Source: Opitutaceae bacterium (lineage in GTDB: Bacteria; Verrucomicrobiota; Verrucomicrobiia; Opitutales; Opitutaceae). Taken from it: DNA of 64,000 bases. Below the pieces are notes generated by a model. The model worked only from the letters and a program-made list of their open reading frames with translations, did no database searches and was not told the origin of the DNA. Of this stretch, positions 44,004 to 53,028 are shown in pieces. The position numbers and the translations under genes are program-made. Location: positions 50,412-114,411 of the forward strand of contig JAHCAZ010000010.1 of NCBI GenBank assembly GCA_019634615.1, given 5' to 3'. Every line of letters starts with the position of its first letter. Positions within the stretch are counted from its first letter, which is position 1.

Positions 44004-44570
44004 ACTCCGTTCCGCCGGCTCGTTCCAGTTCTCGAACCACGGCGCCGCGGCATCGGTGATGTCGTGCACGATCATGCGGTCGGCCGCCGCCGCGATGAAG
44101 GCCTGCAGGGCAAAATCGCCGCGGCCCAGGGCAGCCTCGGCGGCGGCGCGGAGTTCGCACGGGTAGATCGCGGCCAGCGGCTCGAAGAACTTCCCGCGCC
44201 GGCCCACGGCGCCGCGCCCGGGAGTGCAGGTCGCGGCTAGCTGCGCAAACCAAGCCGGCGGCATATGCGGCAGGTCCACGGCCAGCACCAGGAGGTGCGA
44301 CGTCTGGCAGCGGGCGAGCGCCGCCGCGATGCCGGCCAGCGGCCCGGCGCCGGGCACAGCGTCCGCCAGCGTCGTCACACCGGGCGGCACCCAGGCCTGA
44401 TCCGGTCGCGCCGACAGGAAGATCTCCCCGGCCCCGGCCTGCTCCAGCACCCGCCACTGCCGCCGCCACAAAGGTGCCCCGCCGCAATCCAACAGGGCCT
44501 TGTCCCGGCCCATGCGTGCAGACCTTCCGGCGGCGAGCAGGACGGCGCTGTAGGTGGGCGACGACGACAT
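43983..44570 (-). CDS. MobA-like molybdenum cofactor guanylyl/nucleotidyltransferase
   Basis: A 195-residue NTP-transferase of the MobA/MocA type. LLAAGRSARMGRDKALL (about 11-27) is the nucleotide-binding loop (LxxGxSxRMGxDK), and LVLAVDLPHMP carries the metal-binding Asp. It would attach GMP (MobA) or CMP (MocA) to molybdopterin for enzymes such as the neighbouring sulfite-oxidase-like protein. Its C-terminus SGNADPR is unlike family members and comes from a palindromic repeat that overran the original end. ATG 44570 gives the standard N-terminus. Confidence 0.85.
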   Translation of the reverse strand: MSSSPTYSAVLLAAGRSARMGRDKALLDCGGAPLWRRQWRVLEQAGAGEIFLSARPDQAWVPPGVTTLADAVPGAGPLAGIAAALARCQTSHLLVLAVDLPHMPPAWFAQLAATCTPGRGAVGRRGKFFEPLAAIYPCELRAAAEAALGRGDFALQAFIAAAADRMIVHDITDAAAPWFENWNEPAERSGNADPR

Positions 44571-44667
44571 GCCTCTTCGGTAGCGGTCGCGGGCGACGAG
44601 GCAACCGCACAGGCGGGAAATTCCCGTTCGACAGTTTCCGCGGCCCGCCCCTAGCCTTCGCGGCCAT

Positions 44668-46002
44668 ATGGCTAGCTCGGACACGAAGCTCGGCAACCGC
44701 ATCCTCCTTGGTCTCGCCATCGGCACGGTTGCAGGCGTGGCCACCCTGGGCCTGGGCAAGCTGCACCCCGCGTCCCTCACCTTCATGCAGAAGGTGTCGA
44801 CGACCGTGCTCGACCCCTTCGGCCAGGTGTTCCTGCGGATGCTGTTCTTCGTCGTCATCCCGCTCGTCTTCGCCTCCCTCGCCACGGGCGTCCTGCAGCT
44901 GGGCCGCCTCGACCGGCTGGGGCCGCTCGCTGGCCGGACCTTCGTCCTCTTCTTCGCCAACATGGCGATCGGCGTCGCGCTCGGCCTCGTGATGATGCAC
45001 GTCCTGCAGCCGGGCGACCACCTCGACCCGACGGCCAAGGAACGCCTGCTCACCGAGTTCGGCGGGGCCGCGCAGAAGCACATCGACCTGCGCAGCAACC
45101 AGCCGGCGATGACCCTCGGCGTCCTCGTCGAGATGTTCATGCCGAAAAACCTCTTCGGCGCCGTGGTCGGCCAGAGCAAGGCCGTGATCGGCGACGTCCT
45201 CCCGCTCATCCTCTTCGCGATCCTGATCGGCGCCGTCGGCACGCAGTTCGTCGCGGAGCGCCGCCGGCGCCTGCAGGACGGCCTGGAAATGGTGAGCGAA
45301 CTGATGACCGGCATCGTCCATTTCGCCCTCAAGCTCGCGCCGTTCGCCGTGCCGGCGATGATCTACAGCGTCATCGTGAAGATCGGCGTCGACATCCTCG
45401 TCGCCCTCGGGGTCTTCGTCCTCGGCTGCGTGGCGGTGATGCTCCTGCACCTCTTCGGCACGATGTCCATCTGGCTCAAGGTCTGGACCGACTTCCGTCC
45501 GCTCGCGTTTTTCCGCGACATCCGGACCGTGCTCGTGACGGCGTTCTGCACGAGCTCGAGCAACGCCACGCTGCCGGCCGCGCTCGACAGCGCCCGCGAG
45601 GACCTGAAGCTGCAGCCGAGCGTCGCCGGATTCGTCCTGCCCTTGGGCACGACGATGAACATGAGCGGCACCGCGCTCTACGAGGGCTGCGTCGTGCTCT
45701 TTGTGGCCCAGGTCTTCGGCGTCGACCTGACCCTCGCGCAGCAGGGCACCCTGCTCCTGCTCGCGGTCCTGAGCGCCGTGGCCGTCGCCGGCATCCCCGG
45801 CGGCTCGCTGCCGCTGATCGCCGGGCTGCTCGCGACCTTCGGCATCCCGCCCGAGGGCATCGGCATCGTCCTCGGCGCCGACCGCATCCTCGACATGACG
45901 CGCACGATGACGAACGTCGGGAGCGACATGGTCACGACCGCCGTCGTGGACGCGCAGGTCAAGCGGGCGGAAGTGAAGGCGGCGGCCAATGGCCCGCGGT
46001 AG
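44668..46002 (+). CDS. Dicarboxylate/amino acid:cation symporter (DAACS/SDF family)
   Basis: A 444-residue inner-membrane sodium- or proton-coupled transporter for C4-dicarboxylates or acidic amino acids. Family landmarks are FLRMLFFVVIPLVFASLATGV, the hairpin-1 serine-rich CTSSSNATLPA, and PLGTTMNMSGTALYEG (NMSGT in place of the usual NMDGT substrate/cation site), then hairpin 2 AVAGIPGGSLPLI. The Ser for Asp change at NMxGT could alter cation coupling. Its TAG stop lies in the left arm of a palindrome whose right arm holds the stop of the convergent MFS gene. Confidence 0.9.
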   Translation: MASSDTKLGNRILLGLAIGTVAGVATLGLGKLHPASLTFMQKVSTTVLDPFGQVFLRMLFFVVIPLVFASLATGVLQLGRLDRLGPLAGRTFVLFFANMAIGVALGLVMMHVLQPGDHLDPTAKERLLTEFGGAAQKHIDLRSNQPAMTLGVLVEMFMPKNLFGAVVGQSKAVIGDVLPLILFAILIGAVGTQFVAERRRRLQDGLEMVSELMTGIVHFALKLAPFAVPAMIYSVIVKIGVDILVALGVFVLGCVAVMLLHLFGTMSIWLKVWTDFRPLAFFRDIRTVLVTAFCTSSSNATLPAALDSAREDLKLQPSVAGFVLPLGTTMNMSGTALYEGCVVLFVAQVFGVDLTLAQQGTLLLLAVLSAVAVAGIPGGSLPLIAGLLATFGIPPEGIGIVLGADRILDMTRTMTNVGSDMVTTAVVDAQVKRAEVKAAANGPR

Positions 46003-46055
46003 CCGGGCTCGCTGAGCCCGTTCGCCCAAGCCCCGGGGTCGGCGACACCGGCTAC
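45999..46055. repeat. Palindrome between convergent genes carrying both stop codons
   Basis: GTAGCCGG (45999-46006) and CCGGCTAC (46048-46055) are inverted ends, with an inner GGGCTCGCTGAGCCC hairpin. The TAG of the symporter (46000-46002) and the TAG of the MFS gene (complement of 46052-46054) both lie in the arms. It could serve as a bidirectional terminator, though without T-runs. Confidence 0.75.
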
Positions 46056-47434
46056 AGCGCCGGATCCGGCGGGGTGAAGCTCTTTTCGCCGCCGAGCGCC
46101 TGCCATTGGCGGTAGAAAACGTACAGCGCGACCAGGGCGACGGCATTGAAGACTCCGCTCAGGAAAAAGGCGTAGCGATAGTCGGCGATCCACTGCATCA
46201 GCATGCCGACCAGCGGCGGGGCCAGCACCTGGCCCACCATGCCGAAGATGAAGTTGGCACTGACGAACTGCCCGTAGCGTTCCCGCGGCAGCACCCGCGG
46301 ACCCAGGGCCGACGAGGCGCCCAGGTAGATGGAAATCGCCACCTGGTTGACGCTCCACCACAGGAGCAGGGTCAGTTTCCCGTCCACGAACCAGAAGCAG
46401 CAGAAGTAACTGACCACGGTGAGCACCATGCCCACCAGCGCAACGCGCAGCGGGTGGAAGTAGTCGGCGAAGAAACCCACGATGAAGAAGGCCGGGATCT
46501 GGAGGACATAGGTCCAGCCCTTCACCTCGCCGAAGTCCTGCAGGGACAGGCCGAGAGTTGGAGCGTAGCCCGGCTTGCCCGCCTGCGTGCCGAAAAAGAC
46601 CACGTAGCCGAGCGGCACCAGCGACGCCCAGTAGAAAATCGTGATCACGAAGAAATTGAGGTAAAAACGGTGCCGGAAGGAGGAGGTGAAATACTCCCGG
46701 ATGGCGCCCATCCGCCCGCCGGGCGCCTTGGGCGGCGGGGGCGGGTACTCGCCCTCCTTCACGTTCCAGACGATCAGGGTGAAGCCCACGGCGAAGATGA
46801 GGCCGATGACGGCGAAGACGTGCAGGGTGTATTTCTCGATGTAGCCGAGGGCCCACTGGTGAAACGCCATGCTGCCCAGCGCGCCGACCGAGCGATAGAT
46901 GCCCATGAATTTGCCCATGACTTCCACCGGGATCACGTCGACGATCAGGCAGGCAAAACCCTGGATGATGTAGGCGTTGAAGAGCAGAAAGCTCACGATC
47001 CCGACGCCAATCCAGACGATCGAGCAGCCCTCGACCGTGACAGAGGCAAATCCAAGGGAGGTGAGCACGTCGTGCACCCAGATGCCGCCGGGCTTCACCG
47101 CCCCGAGCATGATGAGGCAGAAGACGGCAGGCGGAGTCGCCCACAGGAGAAACGGACGACGACGCCCCCACCGACCGCGGTGCCGGTCGCTCTGGGTGGC
47201 GACGATCGGGTTCCAGAAGAACGCGATCGTCGGGGACAAAATCCCCATCCAGCCAATCAACGTATCGCTCGCGCCCTGCCAACGCAGGAGCAGGCTTGTG
47301 ACCGTGATCATCGACTCGAAGAGCTGAAAGACGAAATCGCCCCACAGCATCCAGAACACCACCGCGAGCAGTTTATTGCGGGTGTAGGTGAGCGTACCGA
47401 CCCGGTACACTTGGGAAGCAGCCAGGCCCGTCAT
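46052..47434 (-). CDS. MFS sugar transporter, GPH/SLC45-like
   Basis: A 460-residue inner-membrane protein with about 12 segments. The intracellular loop SDRHRGRWGRRRPFLLWATP is typical of the SLC45/GPH sugar-cation symporter group; GKFMGIYRSVGALGSMAFHQW lies in the central part and RVLPRERYGQFVSANFIFGM in the C-terminal half. Its ATG overlaps the stop of the heparinase-like gene (TCAT at 47431-47434), so uptake of the product of that enzyme is a sensible role. Confidence 0.87.
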   Translation of the reverse strand: MTGLAASQVYRVGTLTYTRNKLLAVVFWMLWGDFVFQLFESMITVTSLLLRWQGASDTLIGWMGILSPTIAFFWNPIVATQSDRHRGRWGRRRPFLLWATPPAVFCLIMLGAVKPGGIWVHDVLTSLGFASVTVEGCSIVWIGVGIVSFLLFNAYIIQGFACLIVDVIPVEVMGKFMGIYRSVGALGSMAFHQWALGYIEKYTLHVFAVIGLIFAVGFTLIVWNVKEGEYPPPPPKAPGGRMGAIREYFTSSFRHRFYLNFFVITIFYWASLVPLGYVVFFGTQAGKPGYAPTLGLSLQDFGEVKGWTYVLQIPAFFIVGFFADYFHPLRVALVGMVLTVVSYFCCFWFVDGKLTLLLWWSVNQVAISIYLGASSALGPRVLPRERYGQFVSANFIFGMVGQVLAPPLVGMLMQWIADYRYAFFLSGVFNAVALVALYVFYRQWQALGGEKSFTPPDPAL

Positions 47435-49836
47435 CGGACCACCGGCTTCAGCCGAAGCACGGTGACGAGGCGATGGGAGCGGGCGGGCGCCGAGACCAAG
47501 GCGAGACGGTTGATGATCGTGTAGCACCAGTTCACGCCGCATTTCGCCGCCGCGGCGGACGCGGCCCAGCCGGCGGTGACCTCGAGGGTGAAGCGGCTGC
47601 CGCGCACGAGGCTTCGCGCCTTGCCGGCCTTCATCGGCAGCGGCGAATGCAGGTAGAAGGAAACGGCCCGCGGCTCAGCCAGTTCGATCTCGTCGGTGAT
47701 TTCGATGAGGTCGGGCGTGGGTGACTTGATCGTGCGGCGGCAGCCCGTCACGGGCGCCAGCCACGTCTTGCCCGTGTCCACCGTGCCCTCGAGCGAGACC
47801 CCGTCGCCCTGCGCGATCCACTCGGAGGCATGCGGCGAGGGATTCACCTGCCCGCAGCCGTCGGGTACCGCGAGGTTGTGGGCGGCCTCGCTCTTCATGA
47901 AGGGCAGGTTGGCCGCGTCCTCATAGGGCACGGCACCGCGGTCGAGGGCGAAGGCCTCGCCGCCGGCTTCGAGCATGAACGAACCCTTGTCGCGGTGGCA
48001 GTGCCCGGCGTTTTCCATCGCGCCAACCAGGAAGAGGCGGACGCCCTCGCCGTCGAGCCGGCGGAAGCTTGAGACCATGCCGGCCTTGGCGAGCTTCGTG
48101 AACGCGGGCAGTTCCACGATGGCGTCGGGGCAGCGCTCGGGCCCATGAATGACCGTGAAGACGCCGTCAAAGGTCCAGTCGCGCTTCACCGTCTTGCCGC
48201 GCTTCAGGGCATCGGCCATGAGGCCCTGCCACAGCGGGGCGTCGAGCGCGGCGGCAAGCATGCCGACGGCGTCCGTCGCGACGGCGTCGCCCACGGTGTC
48301 GGCAATGGGCAGGTAGGAACCGGCCTCGCCCGCCGTGGACAAGAGCGCCGCGATGTAACGGTCCATCGTGTGCAGCTTCGCCGGCACCAGCGAACGCAGC
48401 TCCTTGCCGCGCAGGCGGGCCAGGGCGGACAGGGCGGGCAGCGAGGCGCGGAAGCTGTTGGACCAGTAGCCCACGCCCTCGTGGGTCGAACCGTCGTCCT
48501 GGATATAGCGGTCCATGATCTCGGCCAGATCGCGCTCGAAGACATCGATGTCCGCCATCGTCCGGGGCCAGGCCCGTTGCAGCACCAGCAGGCCCAGGAT
48601 GCGACCGAGCGCGATCATGTGGTGCTGGTTGCAGTTCCACATGTACTCGTACTGCAGGAACGCCTCGCGGATGCGCGGCAGGCCCTTGGTCGCGATGGCA
48701 TACCGCACGAGATGTTCGCCGTTCGGCGTGAACCAGGGTCCGGCCCAGTCGAGCGCGAGGGCGATGCCCGCCGTGACGTGGGCCTCGGGAAAGGCACGCG
48801 TATCCCAGGTGGAGCCCGGGAAACTCTGCATGAAGTGCGGGGCCCAGTTGGGAGTGTGCGCGATGGCGACGGCGACGCGGGCGGCGAAACGCAGCGCCGC
48901 CGGATCGCGGTCAATGAGGCCGACGAAGGCGCAGACCGGGGCGTCGATATGGAGCGAGCGGGTCTTGGCATCGCGCTCGCGTGACTGGATCGCCCAGATG
49001 TCGCCGGAAGCGAGAAAGGTGCCCACCTGCGATTCCGGCGTGCGCGGGTCGGCCATCGCGGCCTTCGCCTGCGCCCGAAGCTGGTCCATCAGCGGCTGGT
49101 AGAGCGGCGACAAGGCCTTGCGGCGAAGCGCCTCCAGTTCGGTGCCGTCGAAATACAGTCCAAGGCGCGGCCGGTAGTCGATCGCGGCCCCCTCGGGCAG
49201 GAGCCAGTTTTCCCAGTCGGCGGTGAAGGGAGGCTTGCGCGCCAGCATGGCCTTGCGCTTCCGGGTGTGGGCGCAGCCGATCCAGTAGAGCCAGACCTCG
49301 TCCATGCCATCCTTGCTGGACGCCACCTCGAGGCGGAGCTTCTCCAATGTCGTCCCGCGCACCTGGCCCTCGAATTCGTGCGCGCTGCTGCGGCCGGGTT
49401 TTCCGGAAAAAACCGTCTGCTCCACGCCATCCACCGTGGCAATCAACGTGAGGGTCACGTGTTTCGGGCATGCGGCCCGCACGATCAACCGGTCGAAATC
49501 GGAGAGATCGACGCGCAGGTCGCGCTCGAAGGCCAGCAAGGGCAGCGGCTCGCGCTGGCCGGCGGGTTGGGTCCCGGCCGGGCGGTCCCAGGCGAGCGTC
49601 ACGAAGCACCAGAACTGGCTGGCCCGCACGCGATCGTCGGCCAGCGGGCCGAAGGCAGGCGGGGCCTCGGGCTTGTCGCCGACGGTGCTGGCCTTCGCGG
49701 CCGCCGCCGGCGACGAGGCCGACAGGGCCGGACCGCGCAGATTGCGCAGCGTGTAGCGCGCCAGCGGGGACAGGCGCTCGTCCCAGAAGGGTTCGATGAT
49801 CGCTTCGGCTTCGTTGAGGAGAATGGGGTGGCGCAT
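47431..49836 (-). CDS. Heparinase II/III-family protein
   Basis: An 801-residue protein, with no signal peptide visible from the start at 49836. Residues ~1-180 are beta-rich. The middle is an alpha/alpha toroid (e.g. WNCNQHHMIALGRILGLLVL, STHEGVGYWSNSFRASLPAL). The C-terminal half is the heparinase II/III beta domain, with GAMENAGHCHRDKGSFMLEAGGEAF and DRGAVPYEDAANLPFMKSEAAHN. The conserved His-rich HCHRD fits the family's metal/active-site region. It would cleave a uronic-acid-containing glycan by elimination, or act on oligosaccharides in the cytoplasm or periplasm. Middle gene of a three-gene operon with a ceramidase-fold protein and an MFS transporter. Confidence 0.83.
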   Translation of the reverse strand: MRHPILLNEAEAIIEPFWDERLSPLARYTLRNLRGPALSASSPAAAAKASTVGDKPEAPPAFGPLADDRVRASQFWCFVTLAWDRPAGTQPAGQREPLPLLAFERDLRVDLSDFDRLIVRAACPKHVTLTLIATVDGVEQTVFSGKPGRSSAHEFEGQVRGTTLEKLRLEVASSKDGMDEVWLYWIGCAHTRKRKAMLARKPPFTADWENWLLPEGAAIDYRPRLGLYFDGTELEALRRKALSPLYQPLMDQLRAQAKAAMADPRTPESQVGTFLASGDIWAIQSRERDAKTRSLHIDAPVCAFVGLIDRDPAALRFAARVAVAIAHTPNWAPHFMQSFPGSTWDTRAFPEAHVTAGIALALDWAGPWFTPNGEHLVRYAIATKGLPRIREAFLQYEYMWNCNQHHMIALGRILGLLVLQRAWPRTMADIDVFERDLAEIMDRYIQDDGSTHEGVGYWSNSFRASLPALSALARLRGKELRSLVPAKLHTMDRYIAALLSTAGEAGSYLPIADTVGDAVATDAVGMLAAALDAPLWQGLMADALKRGKTVKRDWTFDGVFTVIHGPERCPDAIVELPAFTKLAKAGMVSSFRRLDGEGVRLFLVGAMENAGHCHRDKGSFMLEAGGEAFALDRGAVPYEDAANLPFMKSEAAHNLAVPDGCGQVNPSPHASEWIAQGDGVSLEGTVDTGKTWLAPVTGCRRTIKSPTPDLIEITDEIELAEPRAVSFYLHSPLPMKAGKARSLVRGSRFTLEVTAGWAASAAAAKCGVNWCYTIINRLALVSAPARSHRLVTVLRLKPVVR

Positions 49837-49869
49837 GGGGATTGGGAATTCAGCGGCGGGCCTGCCGCA

Positions 49870-51195
49870 TCACTTGTCGGACAGAACCTGCCGCATGGCG
49901 GCGGTCAGTTGGTCGTCAAAGGACGGATCGCACAGCGCGGCGCTCACCTCATAGCCGCCATGGGGCCATTCCTCCTTCACGGGGACGTACCAAGGGCCAC
50001 CGTCACCGTAGGCCGCCGTGCAGACAAAATCATCCGGCTGCATCTGCTGGGCGCGGAGTTGGAACTCGATGAAGGGCTCGCCCGGAAGATGCAGGAGCTT
50101 CACGTCGCCGAGGTGCAGGGCGCTGATGGTGATTGGCATCCGCTGTTCCAGGCGGTGCAGCCAGGCCAGCCAAAAGGCGGCGCGGTTCCGGTCCAGGACG
50201 GAGTGGGTCTTCGTCGCGACCATTTGCGCCAGCGCGGCGGCGTTCAGCGACGGGCGCGCATGGGGCAGGACGTTCGTCGTCTTCCACTCGAGCGCAGGCA
50301 CGGGGACTCGGGTAAGCGCGGTTTCGCCGGCGACCATGGCGTCGTAGATCCGCTGGGTCAGAATCGGGCGCCGCTCCGGCGCGGCGTCGTTGTACTTCCC
50401 GGCCGCGATGTTGCCGGCGCAGCCCGTGAAATAGAGGTGCAGACAATCCGGCTCTTCCTGCTGCCGCCGCTTGCGGGCGAGCCCGGCAAAGTCACTTGTG
50501 ACCCGGCCGTCGCCATAATAGCTCATCGGGTGCGTGGTGTAGTAGTGCAGTGCCGCGACCTTCCGCGCCCCGTCAAAAAACACGACCGTCTTGCAGAACG
50601 GATCGATCGTTCCTTCGGGCAGGTCGATCAACCGGGGATCCCGGCAGGCGCTGCCTCGCATGACCAGCACCTGGCCAGTCGCATCGCGGTACACCCGGCG
50701 GTTCGACGCCACGCCCTCCACCCTCCCCTGACCTGAACCCACATGCGTGACCGTCCGGGCCCGCGGCAGCGCCTGGGCGATCGCGGCGCGGCTCCTTGCA
50801 ACGCAGCGGTGGAAATACTCCAAGTCCACCACGTGGGGCAGGTCGGCGTGAGCCGACACGATGCGCTCGGCCTCGAAGCACGCAAAGGGCGCATTGTGCT
50901 GGTGGACGCAGTGCAGGGCGACCCGGTCGGGGGTCGTCCCGGCGGCTTCAGCCAGCGCCATCCGCCAGACGGCATGCGCCTCGTTGAGGACTCCCGTCCA
51001 GTCGACGACGCAAAGGACGATTGGCTGGCCGGCGCCCAACAGGACAACGCCCACGGCTTCGAGCGCATCGTCGATGACCTCCACCGATTTGACGAAGCCG
51101 CCGCAGCAGGAGTGTCCCAGCGGGGGCGTGACCTCGAACGTGAACGGGGCGATCCTGAGCCCGCCGGCCGAAGATGACGAAGGTTGCTGGCTCAT
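49870..51195 (-). CDS. Neutral/alkaline ceramidase-fold hydrolase-like protein
   Basis: A 441-residue protein resembling the N-terminal domain of neutral/alkaline ceramidases. HCVHQHNAPF corresponds to the zinc-binding His loop, HYYTTHPMSYYGDGRVTSDFAGLA to the second His and SxD segment, and YFTGCAGNIAAGKYN to the later conserved loop. Length fits the short bacterial relatives often found beside sugar genes, which are of unknown substrate. No signal peptide is obvious. I use ATG 51195; a GTG at 51225 is possible. First gene of the operon with heparinase and MFS (33 bp gap), so sugar-ester or glycan-side-chain hydrolysis is as likely as ceramide cleavage. Confidence 0.68.
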   Translation of the reverse strand: MSQQPSSSSAGGLRIAPFTFEVTPPLGHSCCGGFVKSVEVIDDALEAVGVVLLGAGQPIVLCVVDWTGVLNEAHAVWRMALAEAAGTTPDRVALHCVHQHNAPFACFEAERIVSAHADLPHVVDLEYFHRCVARSRAAIAQALPRARTVTHVGSGQGRVEGVASNRRVYRDATGQVLVMRGSACRDPRLIDLPEGTIDPFCKTVVFFDGARKVAALHYYTTHPMSYYGDGRVTSDFAGLARKRRQQEEPDCLHLYFTGCAGNIAAGKYNDAAPERRPILTQRIYDAMVAGETALTRVPVPALEWKTTNVLPHARPSLNAAALAQMVATKTHSVLDRNRAAFWLAWLHRLEQRMPITISALHLGDVKLLHLPGEPFIEFQLRAQQMQPDDFVCTAAYGDGGPWYVPVKEEWPHGGYEVSAALCDPSFDDQLTAAMRQVLSDK

Positions 51196-51307
51196 GGGGA
51201 GGGAAGGCGTAACGAGAAGCACCACGATTCGGCGGACCGATCGGGAGCATCGTCAACCATCGATCCCTACTACCCGTAGAAGGTCCGACGTGTCGGCAGG
51301 AGCGTGC

Positions 51308-53005
51308 CTAGTAGCCCGCGGCGGCGTTCGTCCGGCGGGGATCGGCGTAGCCCGTGCGGGAGCCGTCGGCGTTGAGTTCGATCGCGTTGATGCCGCCGAA
51401 ATTCTTCCCGGTGCCCGCCGGCTCCGGCAATTCGACCTGCCAACCCAGGGTTCGCAGGGCGGCGACCTCGGCTTCGGGCAGCGAGCTCTCGGCCTCGAAG
51501 CTCTCGGCGTCGTTGCGCCGCCAGTCGCGGTTGAAGTGGAAGCGCGTATCGCCGATCGCCTCGGCCAGCGGGCGGTTGAACACCAGCCGGTCGAGCAGCA
51601 CCTGCGCCAGGGCGGTCGGGATGCGGGCGGAGCCGGGGATGCCGATCGCGAGCACCGGCCGGCCGTCGCGGAGAACGAGGGTCGGCGCGATCGTGCTGCG
51701 GGGGCGCTTGCCCGGGGCGGCCTGGTTGACGCTGGCGGTGCGGCCGTAGGCGAAGTTGCTCATCGAGTTGTTCAGGATGATGCCCGTGCCCGGCACGACG
51801 ACACCCGCACCGAAATGCAGGCTGAGCGACTGCGTGGCGCAGACGACATTGCCGTGCGCATCGACGACGGCGAAGTGGGTGGTGGCAGCCGCCGCGCTCT
51901 CCGACCAGCCGCTGTTGTCGAACCAGGCGACCTTGGGCTCGGCCGTGGCGGGCGCGGCCGTGAGGCGCCGCAATTCCGCGATGGAATCAGGGGCGACCAG
52001 CTTTTCGAAATTGAACACCGCTTCCGGCACGTCGGCGATCGCGGCCTGGACCCGGGGCTGCACTTCGCGCCACACGCGGCCGAGGCGATCGAGGTTCGCC
52101 GCCTGTCGCAGCGAGCCCTGCCAGGCATCCGCTTCCAGCACCTTCAGCATCGTGAGGAAGAGTGGCGGCCCATTGGTTGGCGGTGGGCTGGACAGCAGGC
52201 GGTAGCCGTGGAAGTCGATGCCGATCGGCTCGGTCAGTCGGGCCTCGTACGCGGCGAGGTCGGCCAGGGTGAAGGTGCCGCCACCACCCTTCTCCGCCGC
52301 GGCAACCATCGCGGCGGCGACCGGCCCACGATAGATGCCATCGCGGCCTTGCGCGGCCAGGAGCTCGAGCGTGCGGGCAAGATCAGCATTGGCCAGGCGC
52401 GTGCCGACGACCGGCAGCGCACCTTCGGGCAGGTAGAGCCGGGCGATCTCGGCGTCGCCGCGCCGGAGCACCGCTTCCTTCTCGGCAAAGAAGACCCTCG
52501 TTTTGGGCAGCACCGCGAAGCCGTCGCGGGCCAGTTGCACGACCGGCGCGACATTTTCCGCCCACGGCCGTGCGCCCCAATTCTGGTGCGCCAGCCAGAG
52601 TCCGGCAGCGAGGCCGGGAATGGCCGCGGAGGAATAGCCATTATAGCGATCATCCTCCGGCCGGCGCTTGTACGTCGCGACGTCGAGCGACGCACCCGCG
52701 GCATCCATCGCGTCGAGCGCATAGGTGCGACCCGAGGCGGCCTCGAAGTAGAGCAGCATCAGCTTGCCGCCGAGGCCGGAGCCGTACGGCTCGGCCACGC
52801 CCAGCGCGAGCGAGACCGCCACCGCGGCGTCGACCGCGTTGCCGCCGGCCTGGAGCACCGCCACGCCGATCTGCGTCGCCTGCGGATGGCCGGCCACGAC
52901 CAGGCCGTGCGGCGCGGTGACAGGCTCGATCCGCACTGGGACAGGCGCCGCGGCGGCGACGGCGGCGGCGACCGCAAGCGCGAGGAGGGTGACGACGCGG
53001 CGCAT
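51308..53005 (-). CDS. ggt: Gamma-glutamyltransferase
   Basis: A 565-residue periplasmic Ntn-hydrolase with signal peptide (VTLLALAVAAAVAAA). The autoprocessing/nucleophile threonine is Thr375 in TTHFAVVDAHGN, at the start of the small subunit. The large subunit has GNAVDAAVAVSLALGVAEPYGSG, and the PRSTIAPTLVL segment closes the active site. It hydrolyses or transfers gamma-glutamyl groups from glutathione and peptides. Third gene of a peptidase/TonB receptor/ggt operon, 23 bp after the receptor. Confidence 0.92.
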   Translation of the reverse strand: MRRVVTLLALAVAAAVAAAAPVPVRIEPVTAPHGLVVAGHPQATQIGVAVLQAGGNAVDAAVAVSLALGVAEPYGSGLGGKLMLLYFEAASGRTYALDAMDAAGASLDVATYKRRPEDDRYNGYSSAAIPGLAAGLWLAHQNWGARPWAENVAPVVQLARDGFAVLPKTRVFFAEKEAVLRRGDAEIARLYLPEGALPVVGTRLANADLARTLELLAAQGRDGIYRGPVAAAMVAAAEKGGGGTFTLADLAAYEARLTEPIGIDFHGYRLLSSPPPTNGPPLFLTMLKVLEADAWQGSLRQAANLDRLGRVWREVQPRVQAAIADVPEAVFNFEKLVAPDSIAELRRLTAAPATAEPKVAWFDNSGWSESAAAATTHFAVVDAHGNVVCATQSLSLHFGAGVVVPGTGIILNNSMSNFAYGRTASVNQAAPGKRPRSTIAPTLVLRDGRPVLAIGIPGSARIPTALAQVLLDRLVFNRPLAEAIGDTRFHFNRDWRRNDAESFEAESSLPEAEVAALRTLGWQVELPEPAGTGKNFGGINAIELNADGSRTGYADPRRTNAAAGY

Positions 53006-53028
53006 GGGAGGGGGATCGCCGGATGGGA

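Noticed and set aside
49870..51195. Ceramidase-fold protein as part of the sphingolipid pathway
   Set aside because: It lies about 38 kb away, in an operon with glycan genes; no shared regulation or linkage is visible.
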